Part shown: positions 1 to 9,438 of the stretch, piece by piece
Layout of the letters: every line of letters begins with the position of its first letter
How positions within the stretch are numbered: the first letter of the stretch is position 1
Source of the DNA: an uncultured Burkholderiales bacterium
Lineage (GTDB): Bacteria > Pseudomonadota > Gammaproteobacteria > Burkholderiales > Burkholderiaceae_C
DNA: 64,000 bases
Direction: 5' to 3'
Assembly: GCA_903871545.1 (NCBI GenBank)
Contig: CAIQHG010000023.1
Span: 16,894-80,893, forward strand
The notes under the pieces: generated by a model
The model's database searches: none
Told to the model about the DNA's origin: nothing
Seen by the model: only the letters and a program-made list of their open reading frames with translations
Translations under genes and position numbers: made by a program

Positions 1-1521
1 GATTACGACTGTGACGGCGCAACTGCCTGTGCTCTGGGCATTCTAGGGCTTAGGCTCTTGGGTGCGAAACGGATTACGTATCTCGTGCCTGACCGAGTGG
101 TAGATGGCTACGGGTTAACGCCTGACATATCAAAGAGAGTTTTCGCTTTGGGAGCAGACATCTTGGTAACCGTAGACAACGGCATCGCAAGCGCAGAGGG
201 AGTCAACGTGGCTAAAGAACTTGGCATGAAAGTTCTTATCACCGATCATCACTTAGCAGGGGCTCAGTTGCCCTTGGCCGATGCAATCGTCAATCCCAAC
301 CAACCCAATTGTCCATTTGAGAGTAAAAATCTATCAGGCGTGGGAGTTATGTTCTATGTGCTGATGGGGGTTCGCGCATTGATGAGAGAACGTGGTGTAT
401 TTGACTCCAAGGAAGAATTGAAAGCAAATACGCAAACCAGCCCCTCAACTATGCAACCCAAACTAGATTCATTATTGCCACTGGTAGCCCTTGGGAGCGT
501 AGCAGATGTGGTCATCCTTGACGCAAATAATAGACGACTGGTTGAGCAAGGACTTAAGCGAATAAGAAATCTACAAATGCCCATTGGCATGCAGTGTCTT
601 TTTCAGGTTTGCGGCAAAGATCCTAGAAAAGCAACCACTCAAGATTTGGGCTTTTCAATTGGTCCGCGCATAAACGCAGCTGGAAGGCTCTCGGACATGA
701 CCATTGGAATCGAGTGCTTGCTGAGCGAGAGTTTTGAGGAAGCCATAATTTTGGCCAATCAGTTGCACCAAATCAACATTCAAAGACGCAACGTCGAGGC
801 GCAAATGCTTGATGAAGCATGGGATATTGCACAAGAAAAGTCCTCCCTTGCAAATCATAACGAAGCTTTATGCGTTTTTGACGAAAGCTTTCACGAAGGG
901 GTGGTTGGTATCGTTGCCTCTCGTATTAAAGATCACTACCACTGCCCAACCTTTGTATTCGCATCTAGTAAATCTGACTCTGGCAACACACAGGGCGCTC
1001 TACTAAAAGGGTCTGGAAGGTCCATTCCTGGGTTTCATTTAAGAGATGCGTTGGATATTGTCTCTAAACAACACCCTGCATTACTCCTTAAATTTGGGGG
1101 GCACGCGATGGCAGCGGGTTGCTCTATTTTGAGGGAAAACTTTGAACTCTTTGAATCTTCATTTTTAGATGTTGCCCAAAATGCACTAAATCTGAACCCA
1201 GGCCATAAGCAATTACTCACAGACGGCCCCCTAGAGCCGGAGTATTTAAGCCTTGATACAGCACATTTACTTCTGTCTCAAGTGTGGGGACAGGGATTTG
1301 AGGCACCCTTATTTTGTGATCGCGCCCAAATCCTTAGACAAAGAGTCGTGGGTGAAAAACATCTCTCAATGCGCGTTGTGATTCACAACCAAGAGTTAGA
1401 TGCGATTTGGTTTAACAACACAACGACGCCCCCTGAATTCGTACAATTAATTTATAAATTAGATGCAGATAGTTGGTCTGGCACTACGAAACTTAAATTG
1501 CTCGTGGAAAGTGTTGTGTGA
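1..1521 (+). CDS. recJ: Single-stranded-DNA-specific exonuclease RecJ (5' end missing)
   Basis: RecJ degrades single-stranded DNA 5' to 3' in recombination and mismatch repair. The reading frame is open from base 1, so the gene starts outside the window; 506 residues are visible of a family that is usually about 560-580. The first visible residues are the DHH-family motif I (DYDCDGAT). VTVDNG follows near visible residue 58, ITDHH near 80, and GPRINAAGR near 222. The DHHA1 nucleic-acid-binding part holds GVVGIVASR near 300 and FGGHAMAAG near 367. All metal-binding Asp/His motifs expected in this part are present, so the enzyme looks active. A PHP-domain gene follows after 124 bases on the same strand. 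Identification is secure; only the start is unknown. Confidence 0.96.
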   Translation, partial: DYDCDGATACALGILGLRLLGAKRITYLVPDRVVDGYGLTPDISKRVFALGADILVTVDNGIASAEGVNVAKELGMKVLITDHHLAGAQLPLADAIVNPNQPNCPFESKNLSGVGVMFYVLMGVRALMRERGVFDSKEELKANTQTSPSTMQPKLDSLLPLVALGSVADVVILDANNRRLVEQGLKRIRNLQMPIGMQCLFQVCGKDPRKATTQDLGFSIGPRINAAGRLSDMTIGIECLLSESFEEAIILANQLHQINIQRRNVEAQMLDEAWDIAQEKSSLANHNEALCVFDESFHEGVVGIVASRIKDHYHCPTFVFASSKSDSGNTQGALLKGSGRSIPGFHLRDALDIVSKQHPALLLKFGGHAMAAGCSILRENFELFESSFLDVAQNALNLNPGHKQLLTDGPLEPEYLSLDTAHLLLSQVWGQGFEAPLFCDRAQILRQRVVGEKHLSMRVVIHNQELDAIWFNNTTTPPEFVQLIYKLDADSWSGTTKLKLLVESVV

Positions 1522-1645
1522 ATTTATTTAATACTTTTAGCGCTCTTTTTGGGTAAAACTGAAGGAAAATTTTCGTTTTATACAAAATAGATCGCTTCAT
1601 AAGCCGCTGGGAACAAAAAACTAAACTAAAGCTTAAAATACTTCC

Positions 1646-2506
1646 ATGAACTACCAAAACGCTGATCTGCACTGCCACTCCGTTGTCTCTGATGGCACCC
1701 TCTCCCCAGAGGACCTTGCGCAACGTGCAAAATCAAATGGTGTCGATCTTTGGGCGTTAACGGATCACGACGAAGTTGGTGGACAAGAAAGAGCGATTAA
1801 AGCTGCCCAAGCGCTTAGATTGCCTTACCTAACAGGAACTGAAATCTCTGTTAGTTTCGCTGGCAAAACGGTACATATCGTAGGTCTCGGATTTGACCAT
1901 CTGCACCCTTATTTGGTGGGTGGCCTGGGTGCGACCCGCGGGGGGCGGGACGCACGCGCACAAGAAATGTCATCCCAACTTGAGAAGGTCGGTATCAAAG
2001 GGGCATACGAAGGCGCTCTAAAGTACGCCGGAAACCCGCACCTCATATCGCGAACCCACTTTGCTCGCTTTTTGGTTGAAACCGGAGTTTGTTCAAACAC
2101 ATCAGAGGTGTTTCGCAAGTACCTCACAAACGACAAGCCCGGCTATGTCGAGCACAAATGGGCTACTCTTAGTGACGCCGTTTCTTGGATAACTCAGGCT
2201 CATGGGGTTGCCATCATTGCACACCCAGCCCGGTACGGTTTCACACCCAACGAGGAATATGCGCTCTTTACCGACTTCATCGAACACGGAGGCAAGGGAG
2301 TCGAGGTGGTTACGGGAAGTCACACGAGTGAGGAAGCAACCCGGTATGCGGATGTTGCGAGAGAGTTCAAACTGTGCGCCTCAAGGGGGAGTGATTTTCA
2401 CAGCCCAACTGAAAGTCGCATTGACCTTGGTACCTTGCCCCCTTTACCAAGTGACTTAACGCCTGTCTGGTCTTTGCTTGAGCCGAGGGTACACTCAAAC
2501 CAATAA
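1646..2506 (+). CDS. rnm: PHP-domain phosphoesterase (YciV/RNase AM type)
   Basis: The protein has 286 residues and the metal-binding signatures of the PHP superfamily. HCHS lies near residues 9-12, LTDHDE near 40, GTEIS near 66, IIAHPAR near 189 and SDFHSP near 247. Relatives include E. coli YciV (RNase AM, a 5'-3' exoribonuclease) and a Chromobacterium 3',5'-nucleoside bisphosphate phosphatase, so the substrate is probably a short RNA or pAp-like nucleotide. Which activity applies here cannot be read from the sequence. It lies between recJ and a DMT transporter on the same strand. The ATG at 1646 puts the first metal-binding His at the usual distance from the N-terminus. Confidence 0.85.
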   Translation: MNYQNADLHCHSVVSDGTLSPEDLAQRAKSNGVDLWALTDHDEVGGQERAIKAAQALRLPYLTGTEISVSFAGKTVHIVGLGFDHLHPYLVGGLGATRGGRDARAQEMSSQLEKVGIKGAYEGALKYAGNPHLISRTHFARFLVETGVCSNTSEVFRKYLTNDKPGYVEHKWATLSDAVSWITQAHGVAIIAHPARYGFTPNEEYALFTDFIEHGGKGVEVVTGSHTSEEATRYADVAREFKLCASRGSDFHSPTESRIDLGTLPPLPSDLTPVWSLLEPRVHSNQ

Positions 2507-2604
2507 ATATCTCCACTAACCGTCATTTTATTAGACACTCAAAGCGCACTTCATAAAAGCACTAAAAGGCTCTCCAAGGCTTAAAAGCCGTCTACAAATA
2601 ATCA

Positions 2605-3480
2605 ATGCGCAAAAACTCTATTCTTGTTGGGACAGTGTGCCTTATCATCGCACTTTTTTGTTTTTCAGTTCTTGACGCAACCAATAAGTATTTAATGACT
2701 TCGGTTCCGCTCGTCATGGTGATGTGGTTTAGATATGCAACACACTCTGTGATAAGTGCGTCATTTTTAATGCCTAAAAAAAGGCGCGTTCTTTTTAGAA
2801 CGAAGCGCGTTTATTTGCAAATTCTGCGCGGTGCGTTGTTGCTTTTGAGCAGTTTTCTGGCCTTTCTCAGCCTTCAAAGAATGCCAGTTGCAGAGTTTGC
2901 AGCCATTAGCATGTTGACGCCGCTTTTTGTGATGCTCTTATCCCATTTTCTTTTGAAAGAACCTGTCTCATGGTTTGGTAATCTTTGTGTGGGCGGTGCT
3001 TTAGTGGGCGCTGTGATTTTGGTTAGACCGGGGGGAAATCTGCACGGCTGGGACGCGGCATTTCCACTTGTGATGTCCGTGTCCAACTCTCTTTATCAAA
3101 CCCTCACCAGCTACTTGTCACGCACTGAGGACCCCATGACCATGAATTTATTTACTGGCTGGGTAGGTTTTGTGGTGACCAGTTTATTTGTCGCATTCAA
3201 CTGGGACTCCGATATGAGTACTAACTTTTGGTTGTTGATGTGCTTATCGGGACTTGCGGGGACTCTTGGACATTATTTATTGATTGTGGGTTTCTCTAAA
3301 GCCCCAGCCAACCGACTTGCCCCTTATCTTTATTTACAAGTTGCTTTTTCCTGGTTTACAGGATGGGTGGTTTTTGGCTATAACCCTCAAGGAATGGATT
3401 TATTTGGGATTGTTTTAATCTGCTTTTTTGGCGTTGCCTCTGCCTACTGGGGCAAACCAAAAAAACCTCAGACTCCGTAA
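2605..3480 (+). CDS. DMT-superfamily (EamA) membrane transporter
   Basis: This is an inner-membrane protein of 291 residues with about ten hydrophobic segments arranged as two EamA repeats, roughly residues 8-140 and 150-285. The pattern is typical of drug/metabolite exporters of the RhaT/EamA kind. The first repeat ends with a conserved-looking segment around LLKEPVSWFG. The substrate cannot be predicted. The next gene starts 11 bases after the stop, so the two are probably co-transcribed. The C-terminus is basic (GKPKKPQTP), consistent with a cytoplasmic end. Family assignment is firm; function beyond export is unknown. Confidence 0.85.
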   Translation: MRKNSILVGTVCLIIALFCFSVLDATNKYLMTSVPLVMVMWFRYATHSVISASFLMPKKRRVLFRTKRVYLQILRGALLLLSSFLAFLSLQRMPVAEFAAISMLTPLFVMLLSHFLLKEPVSWFGNLCVGGALVGAVILVRPGGNLHGWDAAFPLVMSVSNSLYQTLTSYLSRTEDPMTMNLFTGWVGFVVTSLFVAFNWDSDMSTNFWLLMCLSGLAGTLGHYLLIVGFSKAPANRLAPYLYLQVAFSWFTGWVVFGYNPQGMDLFGIVLICFFGVASAYWGKPKKPQTP

Positions 3481-3491
3481 ACAATGGGTTT

Positions 3492-4127
3492 ATGACTCAA
3501 GTACTCAATATTCACCCTGATAATCCGCAAATCAGGCTCTTAAAACAAGCCGCCGCTGTGTTGGCGGGCGGAGGACTTTGCGCTGTTCCAACAGATTCAA
3601 GTTACGCTCTAGTTTGTCACCTTGAGGACAAAGCGGCTGTTGACAACATGCGCCGGATTCGAGGTGTGGACGAAAAGCATCACCTGACACTGCTTTGCAA
3701 AGATTTATCTGAGTTGTCTTATTACGCGAAAGTAGACAACAGGCAATACCGACTGCTTAAATCGGCAACACCGGGACCGTACACTTTTATACTTGAGGCC
3801 ACAAAAGAGGTTCCTCGCCGGGTATGCCACCCACAGCGCAAAACCATAGGCCTTCGCGTCCCAGATCACCTGGTCTTAGTTGAACTCTTAGGCGTTCACG
3901 GCGCCCCACTCTTAGCTACAACGCTTATTGCGCCTGAGGAGACCTTGCCGATCAATGACCCTGAGGAGATACAAGAAAGATTTAAAAACTCAATCAATCT
4001 TATTATCTCAAGCGGGTCATGCCACTTAGATCCTACGACCGTCGTAGACCTAACCGAGATGGGCAGCGGGGGCGCCCCAGTTGTAATTCGACAAGGGCGA
4101 GGCGCTATTTCAGTACTTGGGCTGTAA
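3492..4127 (+). CDS. YciO/Sua5/YrdC-type L-threonylcarbamoyladenylate synthase-like protein
   Basis: The protein has 211 residues and the YrdC dsRNA-binding fold. AAAVLAGGGLCAVPTDSSYA near residues 20-38 resembles the family's nucleotide and substrate pocket, RIRGVDEKHHLTLLCKDL follows near 55-72, and GLRVPDH near 120. YrdC/Sua5 enzymes make threonylcarbamoyl-AMP for t6A modification of tRNA. The YciO branch, which this resembles in length and in the sequence after the TDSSYA motif, has weaker or uncertain activity. It follows the DMT transporter by 11 bases. A housekeeping tsaC elsewhere in the genome is likely, so a role in t6A is possible but unproven. Confidence 0.82.
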   Translation: MTQVLNIHPDNPQIRLLKQAAAVLAGGGLCAVPTDSSYALVCHLEDKAAVDNMRRIRGVDEKHHLTLLCKDLSELSYYAKVDNRQYRLLKSATPGPYTFILEATKEVPRRVCHPQRKTIGLRVPDHLVLVELLGVHGAPLLATTLIAPEETLPINDPEEIQERFKNSINLIISSGSCHLDPTTVVDLTEMGSGGAPVVIRQGRGAISVLGL

Positions 4128-4294
4128 GAGGAAAGTTTTTGATGAATTCAAAAGAACTAATTAGTCCTGATATCGTGGCAAACCCTTAAAAGAATAGTAA
4201 TGTATTATAAATATTCGCTAATGTGTGGTAAAAAATAATCACTTTAAAGATATTTTTAGCCATTTATAGTGATTCGAGTGAGAAAATACCAATT

Positions 4295-4963
4295 GTGGAT
4301 ACCTCACATCTTATTCAAACTGTCACAATTAATGCCTTGCCGGTATTGTTTGCAATTACGCTGCACGAAGCGGCACACGGTTACGCTGCAAGGTACTTTG
4401 GCGACAATACGGCCTGGTTGCTGGGAAGAGTGACGCTTAATCCCGTCAACCATATCGATCCTGTTGGGACCATTTTGATGCCCTTAATTATTTATTTAGT
4501 TACGGGCGGGAACTTTTTATTTGGCTTTGCCAAACCTGTACCCGTGCGTTTCGGTGATTTACGCAACCCCAAAAGAGACATGATTTGGGTGGCCCTTGCG
4601 GGCCCAGTTATGAATTTGCTACAGGCATTTATATGGGGTATTGCGCTTTATGTGTTGTTGGGAATAAATTTTAATGAGATGTTTTTCCTGGAAATGTGCA
4701 AAGCGGGTGTGATGGTCAACATTGTTATGTTTGCATTCAATCTTTTCCCAATCCCCCCCCTTGACGGGGGAAGAGTGGTGGTTGGGCTGTTGCCTCGAAA
4801 AATAGCAATGGACTTTGCTCGAATAGAGCCTTACGGTTTTTATATCGTCATGGCCATGGTTTTTCTCAATGTAATTAACCCAGTTTGGATGTCCCCTATC
4901 ATGGGAATCACTTTCTCGGCTTTAGACCTGGCTTTGAGGCCCATCGAAATTTTTTTCCATTAA
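4295..4963 (+). CDS. Site-2 protease family (M50) membrane metalloprotease
   Basis: The 222-residue multispanning protein carries the zinc-protease motif HEAAH near residues 24-28 in a hydrophobic helix. The second metal-ligand motif FPIPPLDGG lies near 149-157. Both are hallmarks of the compact S2P family found in many bacteria without a PDZ domain. Such enzymes cleave membrane-spanning substrates; no substrate is suggested here. The reading frame opens with GTG at 4295 and shows no strong Shine-Dalgarno sequence. trpS begins 3 bases after the stop, so the two genes are probably co-transcribed. The 167 bases upstream are AT-rich, with a loose 7-bp inverted repeat (AATCACT at 4237 and AGTGATT at 4268). 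Confidence 0.9.
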   Translation: MDTSHLIQTVTINALPVLFAITLHEAAHGYAARYFGDNTAWLLGRVTLNPVNHIDPVGTILMPLIIYLVTGGNFLFGFAKPVPVRFGDLRNPKRDMIWVALAGPVMNLLQAFIWGIALYVLLGINFNEMFFLEMCKAGVMVNIVMFAFNLFPIPPLDGGRVVVGLLPRKIAMDFARIEPYGFYIVMAMVFLNVINPVWMSPIMGITFSALDLALRPIEIFFH

Positions 4964-4966
4964 TTC

Positions 4967-6166
4967 ATGACAGAACGCGTTTTATCAGGCATGCGCCCAA
5001 CCGGAGCCCTTCACTTAGGTCACTATCATGGTGCTCTTAAAAACTGGGTTCGTTTGCAGTCCGAAATGGATTGCTACTATTTCGTTGCCGATTGGCACGC
5101 ACTCACTACGCATTACGAAAACCGCGAAATCATCGAGAAAAATGTATTCGAGATGGTGATAGATTGGTTAGCTGCAGGTCTAGATCCCAATCAATGCACT
5201 CTATTTTTGCAAAGTAAGATTCCCGAACACGCTGAGCTCTTTACGCTTTTGTCCATGGGCACTCCTATCGGCTGGTTAGAGAGAGTGCCTACGTATAAGG
5301 ACCAACAAGAAAAGCTTAAAGACCGGGACCTGTCGACCTATGGATTTTTAGGCTACCCCTTGCTCCAAGCGGCAGATATTTTGATCTACAGGGCCAAGTA
5401 CGTGCCCGTGGGCGAAGACCAAGCCTCACATGTGGAGTTAACACGCGAGGTGGCCAGACGCTTTAACCATCTATATGGGCGCGAGTTTGACTATCAGGAC
5501 CAAGTCAAGCGTGTCTTGGCAAATCTCCCCCCTGAGAGCGTCAAAAGACTTGAGAAGTCTAGAAAGAAATTTCAAGAGTTAGGGGACTCTAAGGCGTTGG
5601 AGGGAGCACTCGGTTTTGTCTTTGAACAGGCGCATCTAAACGCACACGACAAGGAACGTCTCGCCGGCTACATCAAAGGCACGGGACAAGAGATTTTGTT
5701 AGAACCTCACGCTCTTTTGACCCAGGCAAGTAAAGTGCCTGGATTGGACGGGGCCAAGATGAGCAAAAGCTACAACAACTCTATTGCAATTCGAGAGGAA
5801 AAATCCAGCCTAGAACACAAAATCAAGCGGATGCCCACAGATCCTGCTCGGGTCAAAAGAAACGATCCTGGAGATCCCGAAAAATGTCCCGTCTGGCAAT
5901 TCCATCTTTTGTATTCAAGTGATGAGACGAGGGCTTGGGTGCAAAAGGGCTGTAAAACCGCTGGAATCGGGTGCTTAGAATGCAAAGAGCCGGTGATAAA
6001 TGGCATACTAAAAGAGCAACAACCCATGCTCGAGCGGGCAGAGCCTTATATGTCAAATCCAAAGATTGTTAAAGAGATAGTAGAAATGGGCACTGAGAAA
6101 GCTCGCCGCGTAGCACAAACAACCATGCAAGATGTGCGCTCTGCGATGGGTTTAAATTATTCATAA
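4967..6166 (+). CDS. trpS: Tryptophanyl-tRNA synthetase
   Basis: TrpRS charges tRNA-Trp. The class I signatures are clear: GALHLGHY near residues 13-20 (HIGH motif) and KMSKS at 264-268. At 399 residues it is longer than the ~335-residue E. coli enzyme. The extra ~60 residues lie between the Rossmann core and the KMSKS loop (roughly 175-250, charged and helical in character), as in other betaproteobacterial TrpRS. The ATG at 4967 follows the M50 protease stop by 3 bases. A response regulator starts 16 bases downstream, so the three genes may form one transcript. Confidence 0.97.
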   Translation: MTERVLSGMRPTGALHLGHYHGALKNWVRLQSEMDCYYFVADWHALTTHYENREIIEKNVFEMVIDWLAAGLDPNQCTLFLQSKIPEHAELFTLLSMGTPIGWLERVPTYKDQQEKLKDRDLSTYGFLGYPLLQAADILIYRAKYVPVGEDQASHVELTREVARRFNHLYGREFDYQDQVKRVLANLPPESVKRLEKSRKKFQELGDSKALEGALGFVFEQAHLNAHDKERLAGYIKGTGQEILLEPHALLTQASKVPGLDGAKMSKSYNNSIAIREEKSSLEHKIKRMPTDPARVKRNDPGDPEKCPVWQFHLLYSSDETRAWVQKGCKTAGIGCLECKEPVINGILKEQQPMLERAEPYMSNPKIVKEIVEMGTEKARRVAQTTMQDVRSAMGLNYS

Positions 6167-6182
6167 TCCGGGAGAAACAAAA

Positions 6183-6788
6183 ATGAGTTTATACATAATT
6201 GATGACCACCCACTTGTGCGACAAGCGATTGGCATGTTGCTTAGAAGAATTCATCCGGCATCTAAGGTGGTGGAACTCGATAGGTACAGTGAACTGCAGG
6301 CCGCGTTGATAAAAAACGGTGAACCCGAGCTCTTTATTCTTGATTTACTGTTGCCCGGCATCAAGGGAGCCAGCGCAATTGCTGAGATCAAGGGCATGTA
6401 CCCCACAGCCCCTTTGGTTGTGTTCTCCGCCATGCCAGCAGGCGAAGCCAAGGAAGCCTGTTTAGAGGCAGGAGCCAATCTTTATTTGGAGAAAACCTCA
6501 AACTCCAACGATATCTCCAATGCCATTCAAGATTTGTTACACGTAGATGATGAAGAGGGCGATGAGGGCGTGCCAGCAACCAGTGGAGACACCAAACTGT
6601 CTAAACGACAAAAGCAACTCATTCTCATGCTTGATAGAGGTCTAAGCAATAGAGACATTGCTGCAGAGCTCAACATCAGTGAGCACACTGTTAAGGTTCA
6701 TTTGTGGAGGCTCTTTAGAAGACTAGGCGTTAAGAGTCGAACGCAGACTCTGCATTTTGCTCGCTCGCGTGGCTTACTAATGAGTTAA
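6183..6788 (+). CDS. NarL/FixJ-family response regulator
   Basis: The protein has 201 residues. An N-terminal receiver domain carries acidic residues D7-D8, the phosphoacceptor D54 in FILDLLLPG, and K105 in YLEKTSN. After a short acidic linker comes a LuxR-type helix-turn-helix near residues 138-200, with the typical core NRDIAAELNISEHTVKVHL. A GGGAG-type ribosome-binding site lies 7 bases before the ATG. No histidine kinase gene is adjacent, so it is an orphan within the window. It is probably a transcription factor activated by phosphorylation; its targets are not evident. The gene ends before the convergent hairpin at 6833. Confidence 0.92.
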   Translation: MSLYIIDDHPLVRQAIGMLLRRIHPASKVVELDRYSELQAALIKNGEPELFILDLLLPGIKGASAIAEIKGMYPTAPLVVFSAMPAGEAKEACLEAGANLYLEKTSNSNDISNAIQDLLHVDDEEGDEGVPATSGDTKLSKRQKQLILMLDRGLSNRDIAAELNISEHTVKVHLWRLFRRLGVKSRTQTLHFARSRGLLMS

Positions 6789-6832
6789 CTGGGAATTCAG
6801 TCTTTAGAGTTTTAAAAAGTCAGAGTCCACCC

Positions 6833-6864
6833 TACGGTCATATTTTGAAAAAAATATGACCGTA
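6833..6864. terminator. Bidirectional hairpin between response regulator and ccmI
   Basis: A perfect 14-bp stem (TACGGTCATATTTT and its complement) closes a GAAA loop. It starts 45 bases after the response-regulator stop and abuts the ccmI stop on the other strand. The A/T runs inside the stem provide a U-rich tail in both directions. It is placed to end both convergent transcripts. Confidence 0.8.
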
Positions 6865-8265
6865 TTATTTAATAGGCTCAGATATTGTCAAATTGATATT
6901 TTTAGTATCAACCTTGACGGGCCCAATCGTGACGCCAAAGTCCCCCGGTTGGGGCATTGCATTACCTGATACTGAGATTCTAGCTTTGACCAATACTTCT
7001 GTGACTGAGGATAAGACAGCCGAGGGGTTCATTGCGTTGCTGTCATTCAGCACAAAGTCAAAGGGCAGTTTGTCAACACTCGTTTTTATCATCGCAAGAG
7101 GCATTCTTGAGCCGGAAACAGCAGTTGCATAGATGAATACGGTATCTGTGGGGTGTATTTTTGTTGCCAAAGAACTTGATGCCAAAACTCTTCCCATTAA
7201 ATTTGCAGAATTTGCACTGCTTTTGGGGTTATTTTTAGCCATGCTCGTATCAGCCCCAGAGGCTGTAGAGGGGGAAGGCGGTAAAGGGGGCGCAGGCCCT
7301 GCAAGTGATGGCGCGGGTGGTGCATGTTTGATACCCGCTCTGTCCTGGGCCTTGGAAATCGCCTCAGCTAAAGCTATCCCATCGGGGGAGTTAGGCGCAA
7401 CAATGGCCTGCACTCTTTGCCAGTATTTCAAGGCATCTGAATAACGGTTCTCAGAAAATGCTGCACTGCCCGCCAATAACAAGGCGTTACCTTGGTCAGG
7501 GTTTGCTTTGAGTATCTTTAAGATAATTCCCCAAGGTTCGCCCTTAAAACTTCCGTGGTTAATTTGTGCAAGTACCTCAGCACGCTCAATTTGAACGTCC
7601 TGGTTATCACTCAGACTAAGCGATTTGGTTAAGGCTTTTTCAGCACTCTCAAAATGAGACAAAGAGCGCTCAACTCTTGCAAGCATGACCCACCCATCAG
7701 CGTTATTGGGCTCTTGGGCCAGACGTTGGTTAAGCTCAACTGCCATTTGGGATAATTTTTCAGGCGTGAATGCTTCGTCCGCAAGGGTATCTTGTGTGTC
7801 TACAAAGTCCATTGCGCCTGGACTTCCGATAACAATGTAGATCGCAATTGAAATGGCTGGGATCAAAATAGTTAACGCTGGCATGGTCCACCTGATCCAA
7901 GGGGTAAGGATCTTTTGAGAGGCCAGCGACGCTGAATCATTTGGCGTAAATGCGCTAGCGCCCTTGAAGGTTTGAGCTCCCTGTGAGTGTGGAGGCGGGG
8001 GCTGTGAATCCTCCATCAAACGTTGCGCCAACTCCTCCCTCGCCGCCTCAAACTCAGCCTCATTCATGCGTCCCAACTCAAACTCAGCGGCCAACTCGGT
8101 GAGCTGTTCTCGGTAAACAGTCACATTGGCCATCATGGCCTCTTTTACGCTGTGTGGCTGGGAACGGGCTTTGTAAATAGAGGACTTTAGCGCCGCCCAA
8201 AAGAAAATAATCACCAAGCCCATCAACACCAATGCGGTGGTAATAAAAAAATTAAACTCGTTCAC
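6865..8265 (-). CDS. ccmI: Cytochrome c maturation protein CcmI (CycH)
   Basis: CcmI is the apocytochrome c chaperone of System I maturation. It holds the C-terminal helix of apocytochrome and presents it to CcmF/CcmH for heme attachment. The 466-residue protein has a membrane segment near 5-23 and a cytoplasmic loop with the usual sequence around YREQLTELAAEFELGRM. A second membrane segment follows near 125-147, then a periplasmic TPR region and a Pro/Ala-rich linker leading to a C-terminal beta domain. It is the last ccm gene, 8 bases after ccmH. CcmH and CcmI are separate genes here, unlike the E. coli fusion. Confidence 0.9.
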   Translation of the reverse strand: MNEFNFFITTALVLMGLVIIFFWAALKSSIYKARSQPHSVKEAMMANVTVYREQLTELAAEFELGRMNEAEFEAAREELAQRLMEDSQPPPPHSQGAQTFKGASAFTPNDSASLASQKILTPWIRWTMPALTILIPAISIAIYIVIGSPGAMDFVDTQDTLADEAFTPEKLSQMAVELNQRLAQEPNNADGWVMLARVERSLSHFESAEKALTKSLSLSDNQDVQIERAEVLAQINHGSFKGEPWGIILKILKANPDQGNALLLAGSAAFSENRYSDALKYWQRVQAIVAPNSPDGIALAEAISKAQDRAGIKHAPPAPSLAGPAPPLPPSPSTASGADTSMAKNNPKSSANSANLMGRVLASSSLATKIHPTDTVFIYATAVSGSRMPLAMIKTSVDKLPFDFVLNDSNAMNPSAVLSSVTEVLVKARISVSGNAMPQPGDFGVTIGPVKVDTKNINLTISEPIK

Positions 8266-8273
8266 ATCATTCC

Positions 8274-8858
8274 TTATGCTTTTGAGTGGGCGGTCGCGCC
8301 TGGTTGTTGGCCTGGCTCTGGCTGGATTGGATCATCCAATCCAGGCTCTCTACTCACTGGGTCTTTTTCTAAATGGATCCCAAGTAAAGCCCCCTTTTCA
8401 CGAATTTTCTCATTCCTTCTCTTAATGGCTGAACCCAAAACGAACACTGCAATCAACAGGCCAGCAAAGGGTCCAAACCAAAGCAACCAAGTCATCGGTT
8501 TTACAACGGGTCTGTAAAGCACAAAGTCCCCATACCGCTCAACCAAATAATCCTTGATCTCTTGGTCCGTCTTACCACTCACAATTTGTTCTCTCACCTG
8601 CGTTCTCAAATCCTCCGCCAAATCTGCATGGGACGAGGAAAGAGACTCATTTTGACAAACCAAACATCGAAGTTCCTCAGCAATATGCACCAACCTAGCC
8701 TCAACCTGAACATCGTTTGCCATCGGCTCGGCTTCTTTAGCGAAGACGCTTTGAGAGCCAGTGCTAGACAAAAGGATATAACTTATCATTAGAGAAAGTA
8801 GCCATTCTCCAAAAGAAAGCTTTAGGATAATGGGTTTTTTAAATGTAAATCGACTCAC
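8274..8858 (-). CDS. ccmH: Cytochrome c maturation protein CcmH (CcmL type)
   Basis: CcmH is a membrane-anchored thiol oxidoreductase that helps reduce the apocytochrome CXXCH site. The redox pair is visible as RCLVCQN, with C65 and C68, after an N-terminal hydrophobic segment near 18-32. A second membrane segment lies near 122-143. At 194 residues it is the short CcmL-type protein without the TPR part. Its start overlaps the end of ccmG by 4 bases, which indicates translational coupling, and ccmI follows by 8 bases. The C-terminal tail is proline- and glutamine-rich. Confidence 0.93.
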   Translation of the reverse strand: MSRFTFKKPIILKLSFGEWLLSLMISYILLSSTGSQSVFAKEAEPMANDVQVEARLVHIAEELRCLVCQNESLSSSHADLAEDLRTQVREQIVSGKTDQEIKDYLVERYGDFVLYRPVVKPMTWLLWFGPFAGLLIAVFVLGSAIKRRNEKIREKGALLGIHLEKDPVSREPGLDDPIQPEPGQQPGATAHSKA

Positions 8859-9436
8859 GAACTCTCCAAACTTCGAATAATTGGGATTAGCGTCTCTGAT
8901 AGGGCTTGGGGAGTGACGGGGCCTATTTGCTTGAATCTAATAATACCGTCTTTGTCAATAATGTAGGTTTCAGGGACGCCGTACACACCGTAATCAATCC
9001 CAACACGGCCATCTAAATCCATCACGGATAAGGTATAAGGATTGCCGTGTTTCTCTAACCAAATACTACCCCGCTCTCTGGCAAGTTTGAGTTGAGCCGA
9101 TGCATCTAATTTTTTCTCGGGATCATCTTGTGGCTGAATTTCCTTGTAACTCAGACCCACTATGGGAACACCAATTTGTTTTGAAAAAGCAACCAATACA
9201 GGATGCTCTTGCCTGCAACTCACACACCAAGTAGCCCAAACATTGAGCATCCAAACTTTTCCCCTTAACTGTTGAGGACTAAAAGGGGTTGTTCCGTTTA
9301 AGGTTTGGAGTGAAAAATTAGGGGCTGCCTTATTAATAAGCGGAGAAGGGATTTCGTGGGGATCTTTTTTTAGACCTACTCCCAAGAAAAGTACCAACAC
9401 GCCAAATAGAGCAAGCGGGATGAGAAATTTTTTCAT
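8855..9436 (-). CDS. ccmG: Periplasmic thiol:disulfide interchange protein CcmG/DsbE
   Basis: This is a thioredoxin-fold protein of 193 residues, tethered by an N-terminal hydrophobic anchor (residues 4-20). The active site is WCVSC with C71 and C74, and the cis-proline region is YGVPETY near residue 155. It supplies reductant to CcmH and apocytochrome during heme attachment. The active-site dipeptide is VS; the dipeptide varies between CcmG proteins. It sits 2 bases after ccmF and overlaps ccmH by 4 bases. Confidence 0.94.
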   Translation of the reverse strand: MKKFLIPLALFGVLVLFLGVGLKKDPHEIPSPLINKAAPNFSLQTLNGTTPFSPQQLRGKVWMLNVWATWCVSCRQEHPVLVAFSKQIGVPIVGLSYKEIQPQDDPEKKLDASAQLKLARERGSIWLEKHGNPYTLSVMDLDGRVGIDYGVYGVPETYIIDKDGIIRFKQIGPVTPQALSETLIPIIRSLESS

Positions 9437-9438
9437 TA

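Noticed and set aside
7133..7444. 103-codon plus-strand frame inside ccmI
   Set aside because: It is antisense to the Pro/Ala/Ser-rich linker of CcmI; Gly/Ala-rich composition is the expected mirror image.
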